Shown here one piece after another: positions 23,435 through 31,672 of a stretch of 33,826 nt of DNA. Source of the stretch: Anaerolineales bacterium (GTDB lineage Bacteria > Chloroflexota > Anaerolineae > Anaerolineales > Villigracilaceae); assembly GCA_016932715.1 (NCBI GenBank), contig JAFGCG010000145.1, positions 1 through 33,826 on the forward strand, given 5' to 3'. Every line of letters starts with the position of its first letter. Position 1 is the first letter of the stretch. The notes below the pieces were generated by a model, which was not told the origin of the DNA, did no database searches, and saw only the letters and a program-made list of their open reading frames with translations. The position numbers were made by a program, and so were the translations under genes.

Positions 23435-24148
23435 CTAAAAGGCATACGCAACTGTCACCCTTGCGGTCGCGCTGACAATGTAGTTAATTGCCCAGGTACT
23501 CAACATCCGGGCAGAACTCAGCTGGGTACCCCGCCGAACATCGGTTGCGCCAACCCATAAGGCATCGAGCAGGTCAGCAGCCGTGCAGCCCGAAAATTCA
23601 GTGGCACCCAAGCCAATTGCCTGCAAAATATGTGCATCACTGTTGCCTACTTGAGCGATCTCGGGGCATTCTGCCAGGAGAGCTTGTGCATTTCGATTAC
23701 TTTCGCGGTCGAGGACAGTCGCATTGTACGTTTCGATCCCGATCAAAATGCGGCAGGCATCCGGATGCCGGAATGCCTGAAGAATGGTTTGAGCACTCAG
23801 GCTTTTCATCCCCATGCCTCTCGCCGTGGGATGAGGTGCAATGCAAATCCCGCCCGCCTCGCCCACCTTGATGAGCGTTTCGATGAGCGGTCGTCCCGGC
23901 TCGATATTTTCTGTCACAAACAAACCCAGCAGGTCGCCTTCGGCGGTGGTGATCTCGATGCCCGGGATCACTTCGATGCCGAACTCCGGCGCCAGATCAA
24001 ATGCCTGCAAGGCACCTCTGATTTCATCATGATCGGTGATGGCGATCACATCCAGGCCGATTTGTTTTGCGCGTGCCAAAACAGCAGGGACGGAAGCCGT
24101 GCCGTCGTAGCTGTAGATTGTATGGATATGCAGATCAGCGAGTCCCAT
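23435..24148 (-). CDS. PHP-domain phosphoesterase (TrpH/RNase AM-like)
   Basis: A 237-residue PHP domain protein, a metal-dependent phosphoesterase. Metal-binding residues appear in order: His7 and His9 (DLHIHT), Asp39-His40 (ITDHDE), Glu65 (PGIEITT), His in APHPTARG (about 103) and the NSDAH pair near 166-170. Relatives hydrolyse 3',5'-bisphosphonucleotides or short RNA 5' ends; the exact substrate is not readable. The ribosome binding site AAAAGGAG is strong. It heads an operon with the small membrane peptide and surE, behind a Pho box. Confidence 0.88.
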   Translation of the reverse strand: MGLADLHIHTIYSYDGTASVPAVLARAKQIGLDVIAITDHDEIRGALQAFDLAPEFGIEVIPGIEITTAEGDLLGLFVTENIEPGRPLIETLIKVGEAGGICIAPHPTARGMGMKSLSAQTILQAFRHPDACRILIGIETYNATVLDRESNRNAQALLAECPEIAQVGNSDAHILQAIGLGATEFSGCTAADLLDALWVGATDVRRGTQLSSARMLSTWAINYIVSATARVTVAYAF

Positions 24149-24209
24149 AATTCTCCTTTTCGTACATTGCCAGTTTAGCAGGGAGCAATTAAGGGCAAAT
24201 CAAGGGTGG

Positions 24210-24227
24210 TTTAAAGTTCAGTTAACA
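24210..24227 (-). promoter_or_regulatory. Pho box upstream of the PHP-surE operon
   Basis: On the minus strand TTAACT, five bases, TTAAAC, again an 11-base period (TTAA on the plus strand at 24211 and 24222). TTAATT follows about 17 bases downstream as a possible -10. It lies about 60 bases before the PHP start codon. Confidence 0.55.
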
Positions 24228-24243
24228 GTTTTCGAACCTTAAA

Positions 24244-24279
24244 TCACAAGAGCCTGGGAGGAGGACCAGGCTCTTGTGA
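24244..24279 (-). terminator. Perfect 14-pair hairpin, possible terminator
   Basis: TCACAAGAGCCTGG (24244-24257) and CCAGGCTCTTGTGA (24266-24279) pair perfectly around GAGGAGGA. It lies about 30 bases after the 40-residue peptide gene on the minus strand. The tail (TTTAAGG) is poor, so termination is likely but not certain. Together with the Pho boxes and the peptide gene it accounts for the 429-base stretch 24149-24577. Confidence 0.5.
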
Positions 24280-24310
24280 AAAGGAGAACGAAAATGTCTT
24301 ATTGGCAGGC

Positions 24311-24433
24311 TCAATTTCGCTTGGCGGCCTGTTCCCGCTGGCACAGGAAGTCACGCCGCTTTTTTCCCGTATCTACAATGATGACCGTCAGCAAGGCAGT
24401 CACGGCTGCAATAAGAAACATTTCCATGCTCAT
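24311..24433 (-). CDS. 40-residue single-helix membrane peptide, paralog of the one at 23310
   Basis: ATG at 24433 to TGA at 24311. The product has one hydrophobic helix (residues about 5-20), then VDTGKKRRDFLCQRE, matching the DT..KR..FL tail of the 31-residue peptide before surE. There is no good ribosome binding site for the 24433 ATG; starts at 24427 or 24421 are possible. A plus-strand frame (24294-24440) with a strong ribosome binding site overlaps it completely in antisense, so the coding strand is not settled; similarity between the two peptides favours this one. Confidence 0.42.
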   Translation of the reverse strand: MSMEMFLIAAVTALLTVIIVDTGKKRRDFLCQREQAAKRN

Positions 24434-24532
24434 AGGATAGCACGAAGTCGCCGATACGCGCTTTACAGGGAGTTTGCCAACAAAAAACAATTATGAAAAC
24501 CTGATTCTGGAATATGGACCTCAATTTAGTGG

Positions 24533-24595
24533 GTTTACCAATCGTTAACAACACTTTCCTAGGGCGTTAATTATCCCATGTTAAATTTGGATAAT
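24533..24595 (+). promoter_or_regulatory. Pho-box array and -10 of the phoU2-ppx-ppk operon
   Basis: GTTTAC (24533) and GTTAAC (24544) are 11 bases apart, and GTTAAT (24566) lies two further 11-base steps away, with only a weak match at 24555. A GATAAT -10 candidate (24590-24595) follows 19 bases after the last site. This spacing matches the phoB promoter and implies a transcript start near 24602, which favours the phoU2 start at 24623. Confidence 0.6.
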
Positions 24596-24622
24596 CCCAG
24601 GACACTTATTTGGAAATCAATT

Positions 24623-25312
24623 ATGTCGCACAAAACCTTCAGCCAGGAAATGCAGGAAGTAAAAGATGAAGTCCTTCTGCTCAGCAGCATGGTGGAACAA
24701 GCTGTCATGGGCTCTGCAGAAGCGCTAAAAAACAACGATCTGGAACATGCGCGTCAGATCCTTTCCAGGGATGTCATCATCAATCGGAAACGGTTTGAGA
24801 CGGAAATCTTGATCATGGTCCTGATGGTAACCCAACAGCCGATTGCCCATGACCTGCGTATGCTGGCGGCCAGCCTGGATATTTGCACAGAGCTGGAGCG
24901 CATGGGAGACTACGCCAAGGGGATTGCCACGATCAATCTCCGCTCGGGAGGCTTGAGTCTTCCGCGTATCGTGAGGGATATTTATTCCATGGCGGAAAAA
25001 GCCGTGGATATGCTCCATTATGCAATGACAGCTTTCGCCATCGAGGATACGCAGGCCGCGCAGACCATCATTCAGGAAGATGATGTAATTGATGAATACT
25101 ATTCCAAACTATATTCTCAAGCCGTCCAAAGCGTTTTAGAGAATCCCAGAAATATTGAGCGGGCAAACTACGTCATTTGGGTGGCTCATAATCTGGAAAG
25201 ATTGGGAGATCGTGTTACCAATATTTGTGAACGCGTCGTGTACATTGTCACCGGCGAACGTCCCGAATTAGACGACCTTCCACAAGAAATCAAACTCTCT
25301 GTGGGAGTATGA
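24623..25312 (+). CDS. phoU: Phosphate signalling protein PhoU, copy 2
   Basis: A PhoU of about 229 residues, similar to copy 1 throughout. Both helical bundles carry the family motifs: ASLDICTELERMGDYAKGIATI in the first half and VIWVAHNLERLGDRVTNICERVVYI in the second. The start at 24623 (MSHKTFSQEMQE) aligns with the MLRKTFEHEIQQ start of copy 1; an ATG at 24578 would add 15 residues but overlaps the promoter. It opens the polyphosphate operon, directly abutting ppx, so this copy may link phosphate status to polyphosphate turnover and not to Pst. Confidence 0.9.
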   Translation: MSHKTFSQEMQEVKDEVLLLSSMVEQAVMGSAEALKNNDLEHARQILSRDVIINRKRFETEILIMVLMVTQQPIAHDLRMLAASLDICTELERMGDYAKGIATINLRSGGLSLPRIVRDIYSMAEKAVDMLHYAMTAFAIEDTQAAQTIIQEDDVIDEYYSKLYSQAVQSVLENPRNIERANYVIWVAHNLERLGDRVTNICERVVYIVTGERPELDDLPQEIKLSVGV

Positions 25313-26821
25313 ATGTTGAACATATCTGCCATTGACGTGGGGTCGAATGCCATGCGGATGGTGATTGGCGAGGTGGACGAGTCCTGGCAGGTCAACACAA
25401 TTGAGAATATCCGCCTGCCTGTTCGCCTGGGTCAGGATGTTTTTAGCAAAGGGTATCTGGAGGAAAGGACCATCCAGCAGACCGAGGAAGCCTTTCTTCG
25501 TTTTAAGCACATGGCGGAGAGCTTCGATATTCATCATCTGCGCGCAGTCGCTACCAGCGCTGCCAGGGAAGCTGCCAACAGCGATCTCCTGCTCGACCGG
25601 GTTTTTCGATGCAGCGGGATCGAACTTGAAATTATCAGTGGGGACGAGGAAGCGCGTCTCATTCATCTGGCAGTTGTCCATGAACTCAAGTTGAAAAGTA
25701 AGCACACTTTATTGATCGATATTGGCGGGGGCAGCATTGAGATGACCATCTCTACCGGGCAGAACATCATTTCCACAGACAGCTATAACATGGGAACGGT
25801 GCGCTTGCTGGAGAGACTAAATTCGAACAGCAAACCCGGGATTCCCTTTGGAAAACTGGTACGTGAATACACGGAAGCTGCGCGGCATCGTATCGAACGG
25901 GACCTTGGGGACCAGAAAATCCAAATTTGTGCGGGGACAGGCGGAAATGTGGAAGAGATTGGTCGTCTCCGTCAAAAGCTGTTCAAAGCGGAAAGTGATC
26001 GCTGCATTACGTTGAAAGAATTGGAACTGTTGATCGAACGTCTCGACCGCATGAGTTATGAAGAACGTATGTATAAGTTGAAACTGCGCGCCGACCGTGC
26101 CGATGTGATCCTGCCGGCCTCGATTGTCCTGCATTTGATCGCCAGGGAGGCGGGGGTAAAACATATTGCAATCCCCAATGTTGGTTTGAAAGATGGGATC
26201 CTGTTGGATATCGCGGAAGACCTTTCAAAACGTTTGCATTTACGCCGCAGGGAGCAGGTTTGGGAATCGGCCCTGCATCTGGGACGCAAATATCGGTTCG
26301 ATGAGAAACACGCCCGTCTGACCTCCAAACTGGCGGCGCGTCTCTTTGATCAATCGAAGCCCCTTCATGATCTGGAGGATGGCAACCGGCTTTTACTTGA
26401 GATTGGGACGCTACTGCATGATATTGGGCATTTCATCAACAGTATAGATCACGATCAACATGGTTATTACTTGTTGAAAGCCAATCGTTTGATCGGATTG
26501 AGCCAGCGCGAACAGGATATCGTCGCCAACCTCGTTCGTTACCATCGCAGACAATCCCCCTCCACGGAGGATGAAAATTTCAAGTCTCTGCCTCAAAAAG
26601 ATCGTTTGATCGTGATCAAACTTGCCGCCCTTCTGCGCCTGGCGGATTCCCTGGATATCAGTCACATGGAAAATGTGACTGACGTCGCCCTCAAGGAAAC
26701 AACTTCAGGCTGGCGGATGAAAATATCTGGCAAGAAAGATCAAATGCTGGTGAACTGGGCGTTCGACAAACACAAGTCACATTTCAGGGAAGTATTCGGT
26801 GCAAACCTGGAAATGGATTGA
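25313..26821 (+). CDS. ppx: Exopolyphosphatase / pppGpp phosphohydrolase (Ppx/GppA) with HD domain
   Basis: A 502-residue Ppx/GppA protein. Residues about 1-300 form the two-lobed ASKHA phosphatase fold (IDVGSNAMRMVIGE at the N-terminus, GDEEARLIHLAV near 118-130, LLIDIGGGSIEM near 138-149, AGTGGNVEEIGRL near 207-219). Residues about 315-500 form an HD-type C-terminal domain (TLLHDIGHFINSIDHDQHGYY near 367-387). It would trim phosphate from polyphosphate chains, and possibly convert pppGpp. It abuts phoU2 with no gap and lies upstream of CHAD, sixA and ppk. Confidence 0.92.
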   Translation: MLNISAIDVGSNAMRMVIGEVDESWQVNTIENIRLPVRLGQDVFSKGYLEERTIQQTEEAFLRFKHMAESFDIHHLRAVATSAAREAANSDLLLDRVFRCSGIELEIISGDEEARLIHLAVVHELKLKSKHTLLIDIGGGSIEMTISTGQNIISTDSYNMGTVRLLERLNSNSKPGIPFGKLVREYTEAARHRIERDLGDQKIQICAGTGGNVEEIGRLRQKLFKAESDRCITLKELELLIERLDRMSYEERMYKLKLRADRADVILPASIVLHLIAREAGVKHIAIPNVGLKDGILLDIAEDLSKRLHLRRREQVWESALHLGRKYRFDEKHARLTSKLAARLFDQSKPLHDLEDGNRLLLEIGTLLHDIGHFINSIDHDQHGYYLLKANRLIGLSQREQDIVANLVRYHRRQSPSTEDENFKSLPQKDRLIVIKLAALLRLADSLDISHMENVTDVALKETTSGWRMKISGKKDQMLVNWAFDKHKSHFREVFGANLEMD

Positions 26822-26830
26822 TGAACTGTG

Positions 26831-27718
26831 ATGTCCACTCTTTTAACCAAAGATAATCCGACAATGCTATCTGTGAACCAATTCCTGCTCGAAGCGCTGG
26901 ATCAACGCTGGAAAAACTATCGCGCCGAACTCAAACGCTGTCGCTCAGAATTTTCGAACGAGGCGGTTCACGATCTGCGGGCAGCCGCACGGCGTATGCT
27001 TGCGCTCATCTGGCTTTTGAATTCCATTTCTCCGCGCCCGCGCCTGCAGAGATTAAACCGTGCTTTCAAAGATCAATTGGACGAATTCGACGATTTGCGG
27101 GATACACAAGTCGTCCTGGCTGAAATTTCAGAAACACTACAGCAATTGCCCCAGCTTCAAGAATTTCAAGACCACCTGCAAGGTGTCGAAAAGAGACTAT
27201 TAAAAAATCTTCGTAAAAAATTAAAGATCATCGATCTCTTTGACGTTTCCAAACGTATCCGCAGGCTGCGCGAATCGTTGAAGGCCGAATCAGATTCAAA
27301 CGGAGATCTTGTTTTGCAGGCTCTTCAGACAGTGGATGATGCGTTTCTCATCTCCAAACAACGTCAGAACTGGGTCAACCCTGTACAGGCGAACACGATC
27401 CATCGTGTGCGAATTGCCTTCAAGACGTTTCGGTACATGGTGGAAATCATCAGCCCTTTATTGCCTGATTTTCCACCCGAGAATCTGAAACAGATGAATG
27501 ACTATCAGTCCTTGATGGGAGAAATCCAGGATGTGGAAGTCATCATGCAGGCGTTTGCGGACGCACCTGCACATGCTTCTTCCTTCGATCCTGAGCCTGT
27601 CCGTTATTACTATGAGCGTTGCCACGCGGAAGCCATTTCCGCCTACATTAAATGCATGCATCAACTCGAGACCTTTTGGCGCCCCGCGCCAGATCAACCT
27701 TTTCCCTGGGAGCCATGA
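26831..27718 (+). CDS. CHAD domain protein (polyphosphate-binding)
   Basis: A 295-residue CHAD protein: two four-helix bundles with conserved basic and histidine faces that bind polyphosphate. The repeat of the domain is visible as NEAVHDLRAAARRMLALIW (about 38-56) and IHRVRIAFKTFRYMVEII (about 191-208). In other bacteria CHAD proteins localise to polyphosphate granules, so a granule role beside Ppx and Ppk is well supported by context. ATG at 26831 is preferred over a GTG three bases earlier. It is 9 bases after ppx. Confidence 0.9.
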   Translation: MSTLLTKDNPTMLSVNQFLLEALDQRWKNYRAELKRCRSEFSNEAVHDLRAAARRMLALIWLLNSISPRPRLQRLNRAFKDQLDEFDDLRDTQVVLAEISETLQQLPQLQEFQDHLQGVEKRLLKNLRKKLKIIDLFDVSKRIRRLRESLKAESDSNGDLVLQALQTVDDAFLISKQRQNWVNPVQANTIHRVRIAFKTFRYMVEIISPLLPDFPPENLKQMNDYQSLMGEIQDVEVIMQAFADAPAHASSFDPEPVRYYYERCHAEAISAYIKCMHQLETFWRPAPDQPFPWEP

Positions 27719-27720
27719 CT

Positions 27721-28230
27721 ATGAATCTTTACATCATTCGCCATGCCATCGCGGTCGATGAGGCGCTGTCCGATTATGAACAGGACAGCGAGCGCCCTCT
27801 CACTGATAAAGGGCGCAAGAAAATGCGCCAGGTTGCCAAGGCTTTGCGCAATTTAGGTGTGGAATTCGACCTGATTCTTTCCAGTCCATATGCACGCGCC
27901 TGTGAGACGGCTGAGATCCTCGGCGACGCATTCAAAATGAAGAAGAAGATTGTCCTTAGTGACAACCTTGTCCCATCAGTTAACCCTGAACTTTTGATCG
28001 GTGAAATCAATGAGAAGTATTCTGTGGACAGTATGGCAGTGGTCGGTCACGAACCCTATTTGAGCGCACTGATCGGCCTGCTTGTGGCAGAGAACGCCAA
28101 AATCGACATCACCCTCAAAAAGGGCGGGGTATGTTACCTCGCAGCTGACGATCTGCATCATCTTGACCACCGTGCCACGCTGGAATGGCTGCTGACCCCC
28201 GGGATATTGATGGAAATTGGCGATAAATAA
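27721..28230 (+). CDS. sixA: SixA-type histidine phosphatase
   Basis: A 169-residue histidine phosphatase of the SixA branch. The catalytic RHA motif is at residues 7-9 (LYIIRHAIAV), LILSSPYARACETAEIL sits near 48-64 and the second catalytic His is in VVGHEPYLSAL (about 108-118). SixA removes phosphate from phosphohistidine on signalling proteins; targets here are unknown, but PhoR and the phosphohistidine intermediate of Ppk are both encoded next door. GGGAG lies eight bases before this ATG; an ATG at 27715 overlaps the CHAD stop and would add two residues. Confidence 0.87.
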   Translation: MNLYIIRHAIAVDEALSDYEQDSERPLTDKGRKKMRQVAKALRNLGVEFDLILSSPYARACETAEILGDAFKMKKKIVLSDNLVPSVNPELLIGEINEKYSVDSMAVVGHEPYLSALIGLLVAENAKIDITLKKGGVCYLAADDLHHLDHRATLEWLLTPGILMEIGDK

Positions 28231-28233
28231 AAA

Positions 28234-30393
28234 ATGCCCGAATCTGTCGATCTTTCTTCCCCTTCCCTTTATATCAACCGCGAACTCAGCCTGCTTGAAT
28301 TTCAGCGGCGTGTCCTGGAAGAGGCACTGGATGAGTGTAACCCGTTGCTGGAACGTCTGAAATTCCTCGCTATTTTCGGTTCGAATATGGATGAGTTTTT
28401 CATGGTGCGTGTGTCTGGCATCCGCAAACAGGCGGAAGCGCACATCATGGAAGTCTTCCGGGATGGCCTGACCCCACCTGAGATTCTGGCTGCCACGCGC
28501 AAAGTGTCACTCGAGTTATATGGAAGTGCGCTGCATTCTCTCAACAAAAAACTCCTTCCAAAGCTGGACAAGGCCGGGATCCATCTGATGGAGTATCGCA
28601 AACTGACGGAAACTCAGTTGAAAAAAGTTGACGATTACTTCGAGGAAGTGGTCTACCCTGTCCTGACGCCACTGGCGCTGGATCCAGGTCATCCTTTCCC
28701 GCACATTTCAAACCTGAGTCTGAATCTTGCGATTGTGATCAGGGATAAAAAAGGCAACGAACGATTCGCCCGCCTGAAGGTGCCGGATACATTGGCGCGC
28801 CTCGTGCCGATCAAACGGTCCTCCGGCGCGGCCCGCAGAGATGGTACGATCCCTCACCACCACTATTTTGTCTGGCTCGAGCAGGTGATCGCGGCAAATC
28901 TTGCCTCACTCTTTCCGGGGTTGGAAGTTGTGGCTGCCTATCCCTTCCGTATCATCCGCGATGCAGATGTTCAGATCCAGGAAATCGAGGCAGACGATCT
29001 GCTGGAAACCATGCAGCAAAGCATTCGCAAGCGCAGGTTCGCCTCTGTGGTGCAGGTGGAGATCGATGAAAGCATGCCCGATTCCATTCGCGAGTTGTTG
29101 ATCGAAAACCTGGAGATCAAACCAAATGATGTCTATGTTTTACCGGCTCCGCTCGGTTTGAGCAGTTTATGGCAGGTCTATAGCCATGTCGAGAGGCATG
29201 ACCTGAAGTTCCCCGTCTATCAGCCGGTGGCGCCGAAGGTTTTTGAGGAGGCAGCACTGACGGGTGATATTTTTGAAGCCATCAAGCAGGGGAACATCCT
29301 GTTACATCACCCGTATGATTCCTTCCATCCGGTTATCGATTTTCTGCGCGCCGCGGCGCGCGACCCGAATGTACTTGCCATCAAACAGACAGTGTACCGG
29401 GTTGGACAGAACGCGCCAGTGGTCGAGGCATTGCTTGAAGCCATCGAGCGTGGAAAACAGGTCGCCGTCCTGGTGGAACTCAAGGCGCGCTTTGACGAAG
29501 AGAGCAATATCGGCTGGGCGCGCATGCTTGAGCAGGAAGGTGTCCATGTTGTCTATGGATTGGTAGGACTCAAGGTCCACTGCAAGGTAACCATGGTGGT
29601 GCGCAAGGAAGGGGACGGCATTCGCCGCTACCTTCATCTGGGGACCGGGAATTACAATGCCGTCACCTCCCTGGTTTATGAGGATATTGGGCTTTTTACA
29701 TGCGATGAAGCCATGGCGTCCGATATCACCGACTTGTTCAACCACCTGACCGGCTACTCCACCAAACATGATTTCAGGAAATTGCTTGTGGCTCCCTTTA
29801 ATTTGCGGGCTGGATTGGAGAAATTAATCCGGCGCGAAATTGAACATGCACAGGCGGGCCACAAGGCGCACCTCATTTTCAAGGTCAACGCCATTGTCGA
29901 TCCTTATTTTATCGAACTGCTTTACGAAGCCTCGCAGGCAGGCGTAAAAGTGGATTTGCTGGTACGCAGCATGTGCTGCCTGAAACCGGGCGTCAAAGGC
30001 GTGAGTGATAATGTAAGTGTTGTGAGTATCGTTGGACGTTATCTCGAGCACAGCCGGTTATATTATTTTTACAATGGAGGCATGGAAGAGATTTACATGA
30101 GTAGCGCCGATCTGATGCCCCGCAATCTCAATCACCGTGTGGAAGTGGTTTTTCCTGTGGAGGATGCGGAACACGTCTGCTATCTGCGCGAGAAAATACT
30201 GGCTATCTATCTGAGTGACAATCTGCGCGCCCGCGTGATGCAGGAAGATGGAAGGTACCTGCGCCTTCAACCGCCAAGCGAGGAGGAAGCGGTTGACGTG
30301 CAGGAGTTTCTTATGAAGAATTCCAGAGAAAAAGATCCAAAGAAACTTTCTCTATCTCCAATTCGTTCTCTGCCTTCTATTGTGGGATCATGA
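28234..30393 (+). CDS. ppk1: Polyphosphate kinase 1
   Basis: A 719-residue Ppk1, which builds polyphosphate from ATP through a phosphohistidine intermediate. Domains run N (about 1-110, starting NRELSLLEFQRRVLEEA), head (about 115-320) and two phospholipase-D-like C domains. His468 in HLGTGNYN is the predicted phosphorylated residue and His606 in EHSRLYYF the second catalytic histidine. It ends the phoU-ppx-CHAD-sixA-ppk operon, so synthesis and breakdown of polyphosphate are made together. Its last 17 bases overlap the end of phoR on the opposite strand. Confidence 0.95.
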   Translation: MPESVDLSSPSLYINRELSLLEFQRRVLEEALDECNPLLERLKFLAIFGSNMDEFFMVRVSGIRKQAEAHIMEVFRDGLTPPEILAATRKVSLELYGSALHSLNKKLLPKLDKAGIHLMEYRKLTETQLKKVDDYFEEVVYPVLTPLALDPGHPFPHISNLSLNLAIVIRDKKGNERFARLKVPDTLARLVPIKRSSGAARRDGTIPHHHYFVWLEQVIAANLASLFPGLEVVAAYPFRIIRDADVQIQEIEADDLLETMQQSIRKRRFASVVQVEIDESMPDSIRELLIENLEIKPNDVYVLPAPLGLSSLWQVYSHVERHDLKFPVYQPVAPKVFEEAALTGDIFEAIKQGNILLHHPYDSFHPVIDFLRAAARDPNVLAIKQTVYRVGQNAPVVEALLEAIERGKQVAVLVELKARFDEESNIGWARMLEQEGVHVVYGLVGLKVHCKVTMVVRKEGDGIRRYLHLGTGNYNAVTSLVYEDIGLFTCDEAMASDITDLFNHLTGYSTKHDFRKLLVAPFNLRAGLEKLIRREIEHAQAGHKAHLIFKVNAIVDPYFIELLYEASQAGVKVDLLVRSMCCLKPGVKGVSDNVSVVSIVGRYLEHSRLYYFYNGGMEEIYMSSADLMPRNLNHRVEVVFPVEDAEHVCYLREKILAIYLSDNLRARVMQEDGRYLRLQPPSEEEAVDVQEFLMKNSREKDPKKLSLSPIRSLPSIVGS

Positions 30394-31588
30394 AATAAAA
30401 AGTACTACCCTGTCCCTCGACGCTCTCCGCCCAGATCTTGCCCCCGTGCGCTTCAACGATGTGCTTCGCGATGGATAGCCCCAATCCCGTTCCACTGCCT
30501 GCCCGGGATTTGTCGACGCGGTAGAAGCGCTCGAAAATGCGGGAGACTTCCTCCGCTGGGATGCCGATCCCCGTATCGCGTACGGCGAAGCGGACTCCGC
30601 TGTCAGCTGCTGCCGCCAAAAGGACGACTTCGCCTCCCGGGCGCGTGAACTTGACCGCGTTGTGGATCAGGTTGACCAACACCTGTTCCAGCCTCTGCGA
30701 ATCGACCTGTACTTCCGGCAGGTCATCGGCGCACTCGACTCGCAGCGCGATGTTCGCGCGCTCCGCCTGGACCTGCATCCGCCGGGAGGCAGAAAGAAGC
30801 AGGTCGGAAGCCGCGACCGGCGAACGGTCCAGAGCGAAGCGCCCCGACTCGATCCTGGAGAGCTCCAGCAGTTCGTTCGCCATCTGGGTCAGCGCATCCA
30901 CCTCGATCTGGATCTGGTCCACGAAGCGCCGCGCCGCGGGCGGGTCCTCCAGCGCGCCTTCCTGAAGAGTTTCGGCCAGGGCTTTGAGCGAGGCAAGCGG
31001 TGTCCGCAGCTCATGCGAGAGGTTGCTGACGAAATCCCTGCGCACTGTTTCCAGGCGGCGCAGGCGGGTCAGGTCCTGGGCGAGCAGGAGGCTGCCGCTG
31101 CTGTGCTTGTCGGGAATGACAACGAGCTGTAAATATTGATGGCGTGTGGGGAGTTCGACCGACTCGCTTTGCATTTGACGCGTTTGCTGGCAGCGCCGCC
31201 AGGCTTCGACCAGCTGGTGATTGCGCACGACTTCGGTGATGCTGTGGTGAATGGGATCCCCAAATTGGAAGAGCCGGCCCGCAGCCGGATTGGCAAACTG
31301 GATGAGACCCACCTCGTCGGCGATCAGCACGCCATCGGTGATCTGGTCGAGGACGGTTGCCAGGCGCGAACGTTCGGATTCCAGGGTCGAGCGTTGAAGG
31401 TTGAAGGTTGAAAGGAGTGAGGTAACGGCGCCGGATAGATTTTCAAGTTCCCTGATGTTTGTATCGATCTCCCGTCCCTGAACGCGGCTGGCATATTCAT
31501 TGACCCCCTGACGCAGCCTGTAATAGCGCCACGCATACCACGCGGCGAGGAGGAGAAGAATAATGGCAAATATAAAGGCGTAATTCAT
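30377..31588 (-). CDS. phoR: Phosphate-sensing histidine kinase PhoR
   Basis: A 403-residue membrane histidine kinase of the PhoR type. One transmembrane helix (about 3-21) is followed by a linker, a PAS domain (about 75-175; QITDGVLIADEVGLIQFANPAAG), the HisKA helix with phosphorylated His192 in SNLSHELRTPLAS, and the ATPase domain (VLVNLIHNAVKFTRPGG; DTGIGIPAEE; GSGTGLGLSIAKH). There is no outside sensor domain, consistent with PhoR sensing through Pst and PhoU. A short CAACCTT repeat is translated near residues 58-65. It lies 81 bases after phoB, across a tandem repeat. Confidence 0.92.
   Translation of the reverse strand: MNYAFIFAIILLLLAAWYAWRYYRLRQGVNEYASRVQGREIDTNIRELENLSGAVTSLLSTFNLQRSTLESERSRLATVLDQITDGVLIADEVGLIQFANPAAGRLFQFGDPIHHSITEVVRNHQLVEAWRRCQQTRQMQSESVELPTRHQYLQLVVIPDKHSSGSLLLAQDLTRLRRLETVRRDFVSNLSHELRTPLASLKALAETLQEGALEDPPAARRFVDQIQIEVDALTQMANELLELSRIESGRFALDRSPVAASDLLLSASRRMQVQAERANIALRVECADDLPEVQVDSQRLEQVLVNLIHNAVKFTRPGGEVVLLAAAADSGVRFAVRDTGIGIPAEEVSRIFERFYRVDKSRAGSGTGLGLSIAKHIVEAHGGKIWAESVEGQGSTFYFMIPQ
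31393..31415. repeat. 7-base tandem repeat inside phoR
   Basis: Three copies of GTTGAAG-type units (minus strand TTCAACC) are translated in the linker before the PAS domain. The same phrase is common as an intergenic repeat in environmental bacteria. Confidence 0.45.
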
Positions 31589-31635
31589 GGTAGATTCATA
31601 TGCGAATCGCTTATCGCATATCGCTAAACACTGAA

Positions 31636-31672
31636 AGCTAATCGCTAACAGCTAATCGCTAATAGCTAATCA
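31636..31672. repeat. 14-base tandem repeat beginning at the phoB stop codon
   Basis: AGCTAATCGCTAAC (31636-31649), AGCTAATCGCTAAT (31650-31663) and a partial third copy (31664-31672) that includes the TGA stop of phoB. Related TATCGCTAA phrases run back to about 31600, so most of the 81-base phoB-phoR gap is repeat. Confidence 0.7.
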
